NCBI GenBank assembly: GCA_024401275.1
Contig: JAKSLJ010000006.1
Location: forward strand, 1 to 64,000
Length of the DNA stretch: 64,000 nucleotides
Reading direction: 5' to 3'
Origin: Bacteroidaceae bacterium
GTDB taxonomy: Bacteria; Bacteroidota; Bacteroidia; Bacteroidales; Bacteroidaceae
Part shown: in pieces, positions 41,058 to 48,360 of the stretch
How positions within the stretch are numbered: the first letter of the stretch is position 1
Layout of the letters: every line of letters begins with the position of its first letter
Notes under the pieces: model-generated
The model's database searches: none
Seen by the model: the letters and a program-made list of their open reading frames with translations, nothing else
Told to the model about the DNA's origin: nothing
Position numbers and translations under genes: made by a program

Positions 41058-42938
41058 TTACTTCACGAACTTCTTTCCGTTCTGGATATAGATTCCGCGA
41101 ACGCTATTTGCATCGACGCGCTGACCTGCAAGGTTGTAAGCATTCTGCATTCTGCATTCTACATTCTGCATTGTCTTAATGCCGCCAGCTTCTTCTTGTG
41201 TGAGCACGCGCACACGAGCCGCATTCACGCAATAGCCGTTCTCGTCGAACACCATGACGTTTGCATAAACCTGATCATGTTTGATTGCAGACTTGAGAGC
41301 CGCTTTTGTCGGCATATTTAGTGTGAACGTGTCATTGAATTTATCTCCAGCAACGAAGTCTATAGGCATCTCTGATGCGGTATTTGTACCACCGACATAC
41401 GATGAGGCTATAGCTGCGTCGTTGAATGTAAGGAACACCAATTCCTTGCCATACTTTCCTCCGATGCAGAAATCAACAAGTTCGGAACTTGGATCAATAT
41501 CGTAATCGGAAGTCTGGTGACTGTAGTAATAGTTCCTCTGTCTCCATGCGGAAGAAGTTCCCTTGAGAGCATCGGCTGTGAGTGCATACTCTACAGAATA
41601 TGTTCCGCTGTTGCTGAGGAACTCAATCTCTGCCGTTGTCTCTACCTTTGTCTGATCTTCATTATAAACAGCCTTGACGTTGATGTCAACAGGTGACACT
41701 GTAGATGCCAAGTCCTTGACGTCCTGAAGAATGCCGAAATCTACATCGTTGCTTTCACCGTAATAAGGGTCGATACCGGTGTTGCGGTTGATTACTGCAC
41801 TTGGAGCACCCTCAACAGGAAGCATGGCATAGAGATCGTAGTCGATGTACATTGGGTCTGTTGGATTGTACTGATGCACGGCGATAGGCACGCAAATGTC
41901 ACTCAATTGGTTCTTGATAGCCTCCATGCCGACCCATCCGCGTGGGCACCATCCGCAGTTTGTACCCGTATATTCCTCAACGAGAGCCTTGTAAGGAGCT
42001 TTTCTCGTTACGTTGTCGCCATAGATGTAGAGAGGAGTCTTGTTTGCGTTCTCCTGTCCATTTACCTTGTCTATAGTCAGCTTGATGTTGTAAGGTTCGA
42101 TGGCAGTAGGTGCGGTGAACGAGATATCAACCTTACCGCTCTTTCCGAATCCACCAGATACGGCAACGTCAGCGGTCTTAGTCTCTGTCTTGCCATTTAT
42201 TCCCACAGAGTATTCTATGTTGCTGATGTCCTGCTTTCCGTTGGAAAAGAGCTCTACAGGGACAACGTTCTTGCTGCCTGCTACGGTGAATATACCCTTG
42301 TTGAGACGGAATACAGCATTGTAATCATCCTGCTGAACACCAGTAACAAATATCTGAAGAGCTGACATTCCGTAGCCGCCGCCTGTGTAATCCACGAAAC
42401 TTCCATTCTGGTTGATATAGAGTGAACCAGGTGCATCACCGTCAACTTTTCCTATCGGGTGTCCAGCTTTTGAGTCTGTTACAGATGTGATTGTGAATGT
42501 ATAACCAACAAAGAAGTCGCCGTCAATCTCGTATGGCTCGTCGAGTGTAATCTCGTTGTATCCCGCTTCGAGGTCACCCGTTACGGCTTTCTCGAAAACC
42601 TTTGTTGGATTGGTAAGGCTCTTTGCCCCCCAAACAGATACGTTCTTCATGCCTGTGTAGTAAACAGGAAGGTTTACTGACACCACTTTGCCGCCTTTCA
42701 GTTCGCCGGTTCCTGGAACCTTTATGGCAACACCGAACGTACCCGTAGCGTTTGTGCCAAGAGCAGAGAAGTTGTCGGCAAGAGTGTAGCCCCATTTCAA
42801 TGCGTTGGCAGGTGCTTTCTTGATGTTCTTGTGAACAGTAACTGGTGTCTTTGTGTTGGAGAATGTGATTTGCTGTGCTCCAGCGGATGCACAACAGCAG
42901 AGCAAAAGCACTGCACTTAGAAGTAGATTTTTTATCAT
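41058..42938 (-). CDS. Omp28-like thioredoxin-fold surface protein with T9SS tail
   Basis: 626 residues. Signal peptide MIKNLLLSAVLLLCCCASAGAQ. The central part has KALVEEYTGTNCGWCPRGWVG near residue 316, the Cys-x-x-Cys thioredoxin-like motif typical of Omp28-related proteins. The C-terminal sorting domain (YNLAGQRVDANSVRGIYIQN then GKKFVK) is preceded by a stretch NVECRMQN and MQNAYN encoded by stutter repeats (41139-41173), so part of the linker is repeat-derived. It is the first gene of the four-gene cargo operon, with a -7 box at 43006-43013. Confidence 0.87.
   Translation of the reverse strand: MIKNLLLSAVLLLCCCASAGAQQITFSNTKTPVTVHKNIKKAPANALKWGYTLADNFSALGTNATGTFGVAIKVPGTGELKGGKVVSVNLPVYYTGMKNVSVWGAKSLTNPTKVFEKAVTGDLEAGYNEITLDEPYEIDGDFFVGYTFTITSVTDSKAGHPIGKVDGDAPGSLYINQNGSFVDYTGGGYGMSALQIFVTGVQQDDYNAVFRLNKGIFTVAGSKNVVPVELFSNGKQDISNIEYSVGINGKTETKTADVAVSGGFGKSGKVDISFTAPTAIEPYNIKLTIDKVNGQENANKTPLYIYGDNVTRKAPYKALVEEYTGTNCGWCPRGWVGMEAIKNQLSDICVPIAVHQYNPTDPMYIDYDLYAMLPVEGAPSAVINRNTGIDPYYGESNDVDFGILQDVKDLASTVSPVDINVKAVYNEDQTKVETTAEIEFLSNSGTYSVEYALTADALKGTSSAWRQRNYYYSHQTSDYDIDPSSELVDFCIGGKYGKELVFLTFNDAAIASSYVGGTNTASEMPIDFVAGDKFNDTFTLNMPTKAALKSAIKHDQVYANVMVFDENGYCVNAARVRVLTQEEAGGIKTMQNVECRMQNAYNLAGQRVDANSVRGIYIQNGKKFVK
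41139..41173. repeat. Stutter repeat inside a coding sequence
   Basis: ATTCTGCATTCTGCATTCTA then CATTCTGCATT, the reverse complement of the GCAGAATGCAGAAT repeats in the T9SS locus gaps (5549-5606, 7062-7092). It is read in frame as residues just ahead of the sorting tail of the Omp28-like protein. Confidence 0.8.
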
Positions 42939-43005
42939 ATTTATAATGTTTTTGTGCTATTTGTTTTTTGTGGGCTGCGACTATATAGTCTTGCGCCAAT
43001 TTCTG

Positions 43006-43013
43006 CAAATTTA
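43006..43013 (-). promoter_or_regulatory. Promoter -7 box of the T9SS cargo operon
   Basis: The minus strand reads TAAATTTG, 68 bp upstream of the first cargo gene start. The nearest TTG is only 14 bp away, so a -33 element is not certain. Confidence 0.6.
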
Positions 43014-43075
43014 CTATTTTTCTGTTACAATATATGTGCTTATATATATGGTTTTTCCAATTTGTTGTTACTTAG

Positions 43076-43087
43076 TGACATTTGTCA
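43076..43087. promoter_or_regulatory. Candidate operator upstream of the cargo operon
   Basis: TGACATTTGTCA, a 12-bp perfect palindrome with a TT centre, about 65 bp upstream of the -7 box. Separate TGACA and TGTCA half-sites follow near 43107-43133. The core ACATTTGT also occurs in the palindrome at 58029-58046. The regulator is unknown. Nothing else is seen in 42939-43193. Confidence 0.4.
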
Positions 43088-43193
43088 AACGACAAGTTGC
43101 TCTTTTGTGACATTTTTTTGTGCAAATATGTCATCGGCAACTCATAACTCCTTGGCTTCTAAAATCGTTAAACTACAAAAGTGTATAACGCAA

Positions 43194-43221
43194 AGAGCCC
43201 TCCACAAGCGTGGAAGGCTCT
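43194..43221 (-). terminator. Probable terminator of thrC
   Basis: A 12-bp stem with one mismatch, AGAGCCCTCCAC (43194-43205) and GTGGAAGGCTCT (43210-43221), loop AAGC. The minus-strand T-run after it is only three T, so it may be weak. Confidence 0.65.
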
Positions 43222-43257
43222 TGCGCAGATGCTTATTTCGTTGTTTGTAAATGATCT

Positions 43258-44586
43258 TTATTCCGCCATGAGGAATGCCTTGAAGTCGGCGAAGTTCTTT
43301 GAGCATTCAATGCTCTGCTTAGTGCCCTTCATGAACTCTGCGAGGCGTTCTGGGATTGCTACTTCTGCGCCGATGATGCTTTCAACGGTTTCCTTGAACT
43401 TGGCTGGATGGGCTGTCTCCGCGAAGACTGCGTGCTCGCCTGGCTGAAGCTGCTCCTTGAGTGCGCGATAGCCGCAAGCACCGTGAGGGTCGAGAGTATA
43501 ACCAGTCTCGGCAAAGCACTGCTTCATGGTCTCTGCAATCTGCTCGTTGGTGTATGTGGCACCGGAGATGAGCGAAGTGATCTGAGAGTGGTCGCCCTTG
43601 TAGAGTTCGTAGATGCGGGCGAAGTTGCTTGGATCGCCTACGTCCATGGCATTTGCAATGGTCTGAACGGAAGCCTTTGGCTCATACTTGCCTGTCTGGA
43701 GGTAGTTGTAGAAGATGTCGTTGGCGTTGTTTGCCGCGATGAAACGCTTCACTGGGAGTCCCATCTGATGGCCGAAGAGTGCGGCGCAGATGTTTCCGAA
43801 GTTACCGCTTGGCACGCAGATGACAAAATCCTTCTCCTTGCCGATCTTCTTGAGCTGTGCGTAAGCGTAGAAATAATAGAAAGCCTGCGGAAGGAAACGA
43901 GCGACATTGATGGAGTTGGCTGATGTGAGCTTCATGTGCTCGTTGAGGTCCTTGTCCATGAAGGCTGACTTCACGAGTGCCTGGCAGTCGTCGAAAACAC
44001 CGTCAATCTCAACGGCTGTGATGTTCTGTCCGAGTGTGGTGAACTGACTCTCCTGAATCTTGCTGACCTTGCCCTTTGGATAGAGCACATAGACATGGAT
44101 GCCGTCAACACCGAGGAAACCATTGGCTACGGCAGAACCGGTGTCGCCGGAAGTGGCAACGAGAACATTGACCCCCTCCTTCTCCCCCACAGGGGGAGTG
44201 TTTAATCCCGACTGTTTCTTAATGAAGTATTGGAGAAGGCGTGCCATGAAGCGTGCGCCAACATCCTTGAAAGCGAGCGTAGGACCATGGAAGAGCTCGA
44301 GCGAGTAGATGTCTTCCTCTACCTTATTGATAGGGCAGTCGAAAGCCAAAGTGTCGTAAACGATGTCTTGGAGGGCATCGAGGTCAACATCTTCTCCGAA
44401 GAAGGCGCTTGCCACATTGTAGGCTATCTCCTGGAACGACATCTTGTCGATGTTGTCGAAGAACGCCTGTGGGAGTTTCTTTATCTCGTATGGCATGTAA
44501 AGACCGCGGTCTTCTGCCAGTCCGTTGACTACAGCCTGCTCGAGAGTGGCGTCGGCAGCCTTATGGTTTGTAGAGTAGTAGTTCAT
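43258..44586 (-). CDS. thrC: Threonine synthase with short repeat insertion
   Basis: 442 residues. Threonine synthase turns O-phosphohomoserine into threonine with PLP. Lys107 in GPTLAFKDVGARF is the PLP lysine, VATSGDTGSAVANG is the phosphate loop and VPSGNFGNICAALFG is also conserved. Between FIKKQ and VNVLVATSG the protein carries about ten extra residues (SGLNTPPVGEKEG) encoded by a C-rich palindrome at 44170-44200, in frame. The insert falls in a loop just before a core strand, so activity may be kept. It is downstream of the spt terminator. Confidence 0.95.
   Translation of the reverse strand: MNYYSTNHKAADATLEQAVVNGLAEDRGLYMPYEIKKLPQAFFDNIDKMSFQEIAYNVASAFFGEDVDLDALQDIVYDTLAFDCPINKVEEDIYSLELFHGPTLAFKDVGARFMARLLQYFIKKQSGLNTPPVGEKEGVNVLVATSGDTGSAVANGFLGVDGIHVYVLYPKGKVSKIQESQFTTLGQNITAVEIDGVFDDCQALVKSAFMDKDLNEHMKLTSANSINVARFLPQAFYYFYAYAQLKKIGKEKDFVICVPSGNFGNICAALFGHQMGLPVKRFIAANNANDIFYNYLQTGKYEPKASVQTIANAMDVGDPSNFARIYELYKGDHSQITSLISGATYTNEQIAETMKQCFAETGYTLDPHGACGYRALKEQLQPGEHAVFAETAHPAKFKETVESIIGAEVAIPERLAEFMKGTKQSIECSKNFADFKAFLMAE
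44170..44200. repeat. C-rich palindromic element inside thrC
   Basis: ACCCCCTCCTTCTCCCCCACAG-like sequence pairing CTCCCCC with GGGGGAG around ACA. It encodes threonine synthase residues about 129-139 in frame. Confidence 0.8.
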
Positions 44587-44614
44587 GTGAAAATGAAAAA
44601 TTATAAATGAAAAG

Positions 44615-44634
44615 CCCTGCCGAAAACGGCAGGG
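44615..44634 (-). terminator. Terminator of spt upstream of thrC
   Basis: CCCTGCCG (44615-44622) pairs with CGGCAGGG (44627-44634), loop AAAA. On the minus strand CTTTTCATTT follows. It lies 51 bp after the spt stop and 28 bp before the thrC start, so it may attenuate thrC rather than isolate it. Confidence 0.75.
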
Positions 44635-44685
44635 AATAGTATATTGAAGCTTTTGTTTTCTGTTTTTAAAGCTTTTGGGCGGGGT

Positions 44686-45873
44686 TTACTTTATGATGCC
44701 CAGCTCAACGAATACTTGCTTGAGTATCTGTACGCTTCGCTCAACCTGCTCTTCAGTGTGAGTTGCCATGAGTGCATAGCGAACGAGAGTGTCCTGAGGT
44801 GCACATGCTGGTGGGATAACAGGGTTGATGAAAACGCCGCGCTCGAATGCTCTTGCCACTACGACGAATGTCTTCTCAACATCGCGTACATAGAGAGGGA
44901 TGATTGGACTTTCTGTGTCGCCAATCTCGAAGCCTTCTTCCTTGAAACGCTTGAGGGCGTATTCAGTAACCTTCCAAAGTGCTGCGATGCGCTCTGGCTC
45001 GCTCTTTATGATGTGGAGCGCTTCGAGAGCGGCAGCTGTGGCAGCAGGTGTGTTTGAGGCAGAGAAGATGTATGTGCGACAAGTGTGGCGGAGGTAGTTG
45101 ATTGTGTCTGAATCAGCTGCGATGAAACCACCGATAGACGCCATAGACTTAGAGAAAGTACCCATGATGAGGTCAACCTCGTCAGTGAGTCCGAAGTGGT
45201 CGCAGACACCGCGTCCGTCACGACCGAAGACGCCAAGACCGTGTGCCTCGTCAACCATGATAGAGCAGTTGTACTTGTGCTTGAGCTCTACAATCTTTGG
45301 CAAGTTGCAGAGATCGCCTTCCATAGAGAATACACCATCGACAACGATGAGTTTGATTGCCTCGTGAGGAAGTCCCTGAAGAATGCGCTCAAGGTCTTCC
45401 ATATCGTTGTGCTTATAGCGTAACTGCTTAGCGAAAGAAAGACGGCGACCGTCAACGATGGAAGCGTGGTCGCGATCGTCGCAGATGACGTAGTCGTTAC
45501 GTCCGACAACCATTGCGATGACGCCTGCGTTTACAGAGAATCCTGTAGAGAAACAGAGTGTTTCGTCCTTGCCAACGAACTCAGCGAGTTCCTTCTCAAG
45601 CTGGATGTGAATGTCGAGAGTTCCGTTGAGGAATCGGCTTCCGGCACATCCAGAACCGTATTTGTCGAGTGCAGCCTTTCCTGCCTCAATGATACGCTTG
45701 TCGCCTGTGAGTCCTGTGTAAGCGTTAGAACCGAACATAAGAACCTTGTGTCCTCCCATTTCCACCTCAGTGTCCTGATGGCTAGTGATAGCGCGGAAAT
45801 AAGGGTAAATTCCAGCCTCCATAAACTTCTGAGGCTCGCGATAGTTCTTATATCTTTCTTGTAATTGTCCCAT
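44686..45873 (-). CDS. Serine palmitoyltransferase (AOS family, sphingolipid synthesis)
   Basis: 395 residues of the alpha-oxoamine synthase fold. Motifs: MFGSNAYTGLTGD, GSGCAGSRFLNGTLD, catalytic-pocket DDRDHASIVDGRR, VDGVFSMEGDLCNLP, the cofactor Asp in VDEAHGLGVFG and the PLP lysine in GTFSKSMASIGG near residue 241. The N-terminus MGQLQERYKNYREPQKFMEAG matches the enzyme I know from Bacteroides, which joins serine and an acyl-CoA to give 3-ketosphinganine. Related KBL or BioF enzymes differ at the N-terminus. It is divergent from a lipid kinase, and no other sphingolipid genes are in the window. Confidence 0.9.
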   Translation of the reverse strand: MGQLQERYKNYREPQKFMEAGIYPYFRAITSHQDTEVEMGGHKVLMFGSNAYTGLTGDKRIIEAGKAALDKYGSGCAGSRFLNGTLDIHIQLEKELAEFVGKDETLCFSTGFSVNAGVIAMVVGRNDYVICDDRDHASIVDGRRLSFAKQLRYKHNDMEDLERILQGLPHEAIKLIVVDGVFSMEGDLCNLPKIVELKHKYNCSIMVDEAHGLGVFGRDGRGVCDHFGLTDEVDLIMGTFSKSMASIGGFIAADSDTINYLRHTCRTYIFSASNTPAATAAALEALHIIKSEPERIAALWKVTEYALKRFKEEGFEIGDTESPIIPLYVRDVEKTFVVVARAFERGVFINPVIPPACAPQDTLVRYALMATHTEEQVERSVQILKQVFVELGIIK

Positions 45874-45919
45874 ATTCTGGTTTTAGTCTATTTATATTAA
45901 ATATGTGTATAAACGGCTG

Positions 45920-45927
45920 CAAAGTTA
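45920..45927 (-). promoter_or_regulatory. Promoter -7 box of spt
   Basis: The minus strand reads TAACTTTG, 47 bp upstream of the spt ATG. Confidence 0.65.
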
Positions 45928-46022
45928 CAAATAATTTTCAATTAAGTTTAAAAAATGTGAAAAAAACATCGCTTTAAGCAAAAAAAAGTATTTCATTTAT
46001 GGTAAAAGTGATATGTTTTTTG

Positions 46023-46030
46023 TATTTTTG
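46023..46030 (+). promoter_or_regulatory. Promoter -7 box of the lipid kinase
   Basis: TATTTTTG, 55 bp upstream of the TTG start. It is back to back with the spt promoter, so the two genes may be regulated together. Confidence 0.6.
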
Positions 46031-46084
46031 CGTGCTAAAATGCGTGTTTTTTGTCAAGCACCAACCAATAAAACGGAATAAGTT

Positions 46085-47221
46085 TTGAAGTCAATCCTGT
46101 TCATATTGAACCCTATAAGCGGTACGGTAAGGAAGGAAAACATAGCGAAACTGATAGAGCATCACATCAGGAAGGACTTGTTTTCTTTTGAAATCCGATA
46201 TACGGAATATGCCGGACATGCTGAGGAGATAGCCCGCGAAGCTGCCCAGAACCATATAGATGTGGTTGTGGCTGTAGGCGGTGATGGCACTGTTAACGAG
46301 GTGGCAAGAGGCATTGTGCAGACGGACACGGCGCTTGCTATTGTTCCTTGCGGCAGTGGCAACGGACTGGCTCGGCACCTGATGCTCCCGATGAATGCAA
46401 AGCAGGCGATAGAACTGATAAACGAGATGGTGGTGCACAGTCTGGACTATGGCGTTGTTGACAATCATCCTTTCCTCTGCACTTGCGGAGTAGGCTTTGA
46501 CGCTTTCATTGCGGAGAAGTTTGCCAGTGCCGGAAAGCGCGGAATGATGACTTATGTGGAGAAAATCCTGACTGACGGCTTGACTTACGAGCCGGAGCAT
46601 TATGAGTTTTCTATTGACGACGAACCAGTGGTGTCGCAGGATGCGTGGCTTATTTCTTGTGCCAATGCTTCGCAGTATGGAAACAATGCCTACATTGCCC
46701 CACATGCTTCAATGCGCGACGGAGTGCTGGACATTGTGGTCATGGAGCCGTTCAACCTGCTTAATGCGGTGTCGGTGAACATGGAGATGATAAACAAGAC
46801 GCTCGACAAGAACTCTAAGATAAACATCTATCGCGGAAAGAAAATGACGATAAAACGCCAGAATGCGGGCTTCATCCACTTTGACGGTGAGCCGGTCATG
46901 GCGCCTGCTACAGTGGAGGTTTATCTTGTGGAGAAAGGCATAAACGTGGTGGTGAATGCTCATGCTGACAAGAAAAAGCGTCGCCCGAACATGTTCCAGC
47001 TTGCGCTGAGCGAGTTCTTCTATGACCTGGACTCCCTGCATCGCTCCATCGTGGAAACGGGCAAGATGATACAGCATGACATTGCGGAAAAAAGCAATAC
47101 TCTGCAAAGCAATATCGTTGAGACGGGTAAGACCTTGCAGAGTAATATAGTGGAAACGGGTAAGAATATTCAGCGCTTGAATCAAGACATTCTGAATAAA
47201 CTTACAGGCAATAATAAGTAG
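46085..47221 (+). CDS. Diacylglycerol/sphingoid-type lipid kinase with 11-residue repeat tail
   Basis: 378 residues starting at TTG; an in-frame TAA lies 4 bp upstream and no suitable ATG follows, so TTG is likely the true start. The DAGK catalytic domain is clear: NPISGTVRKEN, VVAVGGDGTVNEVARG near residue 60, and VPCGSGNGLARHL. The C-terminal domain ends near residue 300. Residues 322-365 are four 11-residue repeats (IVETGKMIQHD, IAEKSNTLQSN, IVETGKTLQSN, IVETGKNIQRL), an apolipoprotein-like periodicity that suggests an amphipathic helix lying on membrane. Position opposite spt suggests a sphingoid or ceramide substrate, but DAG is also possible. Confidence 0.88.
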   Translation: MKSILFILNPISGTVRKENIAKLIEHHIRKDLFSFEIRYTEYAGHAEEIAREAAQNHIDVVVAVGGDGTVNEVARGIVQTDTALAIVPCGSGNGLARHLMLPMNAKQAIELINEMVVHSLDYGVVDNHPFLCTCGVGFDAFIAEKFASAGKRGMMTYVEKILTDGLTYEPEHYEFSIDDEPVVSQDAWLISCANASQYGNNAYIAPHASMRDGVLDIVVMEPFNLLNAVSVNMEMINKTLDKNSKINIYRGKKMTIKRQNAGFIHFDGEPVMAPATVEVYLVEKGINVVVNAHADKKKRRPNMFQLALSEFFYDLDSLHRSIVETGKMIQHDIAEKSNTLQSNIVETGKTLQSNIVETGKNIQRLNQDILNKLTGNNK

Positions 47222-47245
47222 GCAAGAAAGCCTACTTATTTCTTT
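47213..47245 (+). terminator. Bidirectional terminator overlapping both stop codons
   Basis: AATAAGTAGGC (47213-47223) pairs with GCCTACTTATT (47230-47240), loop AAGAAA, then TCTTTTTG. The stem contains the TAG stop of the lipid kinase and the TAA stop of the convergent small membrane protein gene. Confidence 0.85.
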
Positions 47246-47484
47246 TTGTCGCGAAGAAACAGTGTGCGTGTCAGCATGACGATGGCTGCTACGGCTGCCA
47301 GGAAAATCATGACGAAGAGGAAGGTGATGAGCAGACCGATAAGCACTGGGGCTGTCTGGTCATCGGCAACACCGCCTACATTCTCATATCCAGCGAGATA
47401 GTAGGCAAGGAAGATGACTACGGTTACGCCGATGAGGACGTAGAGTATGTAGTGGGAGAGTTTTTCGGGAGAAAACCTTTTCAT
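47236..47484 (-). CDS. Small two-helix membrane protein next to exbB
   Basis: 82 residues with two membrane helices (LSHYILYVLIGVTVVIFLAYYLAG near 9-31 and VLIGLLITFLFVMIFLAAVAAIVML near 47-71) and a basic RTLFLRDKKK tail. In Bacteroidetes a small protein of this kind commonly sits between exbB and exbD in TonB energy-transfer loci. It lies 81 bp after exbB, but no exbD follows. Function is unknown; a role in the proton-channel complex is an inference from position. Confidence 0.8.
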   Translation of the reverse strand: MKRFSPEKLSHYILYVLIGVTVVIFLAYYLAGYENVGGVADDQTAPVLIGLLITFLFVMIFLAAVAAIVMLTRTLFLRDKKK

Positions 47485-47565
47485 TTACTGATTTACTGAT
47501 TTACAATTTACGGATTTGGGGACCCTGCTGATACAGCAGGGGATAATCGGAGATGAGGGCTGAAT

Positions 47566-48273
47566 TTAGATTTTTGCTTTAGACTTGGAAAGGATGTCCA
47601 TGAGCGTGATGGCTGCTTCTTCCATCTGGCATGTGATATGCTCTATCTTTGAAAGGATGAAGTTGTAGAATATCTGCAAAATGACAGCAGAAACGATACC
47701 GAAGATGGTTGTGATGAGCGCAACCTTCATACCGCTTGCCACGACGGTAGGAGAGATGTCGCCGGCATTCTGGATATCGTTGAAAGTCAGCACCATACCA
47801 ATGACTGTTCCGAGGAATCCGAGCGAAGGTGCAATGGCGATGAAAAGCGTGATCCACGAGCAACCTTTGTCGAGGTTGGCTGCCTGTACAGAACCGTAAG
47901 ACGCGATGCTGCGCTCAATGTTCTCGATGCTTTCGTCCTTACGGAGCAAGCCTTGATAGCAGATGGAAGCAACTGGTCCGTAAGTGTTGCGGCAGAGTTC
48001 CTTTGCGCCTTCAACATCGTTGTTCTCTACTTTGTCTTCTATTTCCGAAAGAAGTTTCTTGGCGTTAATCTCTGACAGTGAGAGATAAACGATGCGCTCG
48101 ATGCAGAACGCCAGACCAAGTACGAGAGTTAACGCAACGATGGACATGAAGAGCGGACCGCCATCAATGAAGAACTGTTTGAGTGTCCAACCGCCTTCTT
48201 CTGCGACTATCTCGCTGGCTTCCGCCGCAGCTTCTGTCGCCTTCTGTGCGGCTAAGAATAGTAATGTGTTCAT
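47566..48273 (-). CDS. exbB: MotA/TolQ/ExbB proton channel protein
   Basis: 235 residues. One membrane helix near 37-56 (LFMSIVALTLVLGLAFCIERIVYL) is followed by a cytoplasmic stretch and two C-terminal helices; the conserved APSLGFLGTVIGMVLTFND motif near residue 150 and the last helix TTIFGIVSAVILQIFYNF are the family signature. ExbB with ExbD uses the proton gradient to drive TonB-dependent uptake. No exbD is present downstream; only the 82-residue protein follows before a convergent gene. Confidence 0.92.
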   Translation of the reverse strand: MNTLLFLAAQKATEAAAEASEIVAEEGGWTLKQFFIDGGPLFMSIVALTLVLGLAFCIERIVYLSLSEINAKKLLSEIEDKVENNDVEGAKELCRNTYGPVASICYQGLLRKDESIENIERSIASYGSVQAANLDKGCSWITLFIAIAPSLGFLGTVIGMVLTFNDIQNAGDISPTVVASGMKVALITTIFGIVSAVILQIFYNFILSKIEHITCQMEEAAITLMDILSKSKAKI

Positions 48274-48360
48274 ATATTGTTTTCGGTTTTTAGTTTTTGG
48301 TTTTTGGTTTTTGGTTATTAGTTTTTGTTTTTTAGTTTTCGGTTTTTAGTTTTTGGTTTT
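48274..48360. repeat. TTTTTGG stutter repeats
   Basis: Tandem variants of TTTTTAGTTTTTGGTTTTTG between exbB and ispH. They run into the ispH 3' end and supply its last residues and stop codon. Confidence 0.75.
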
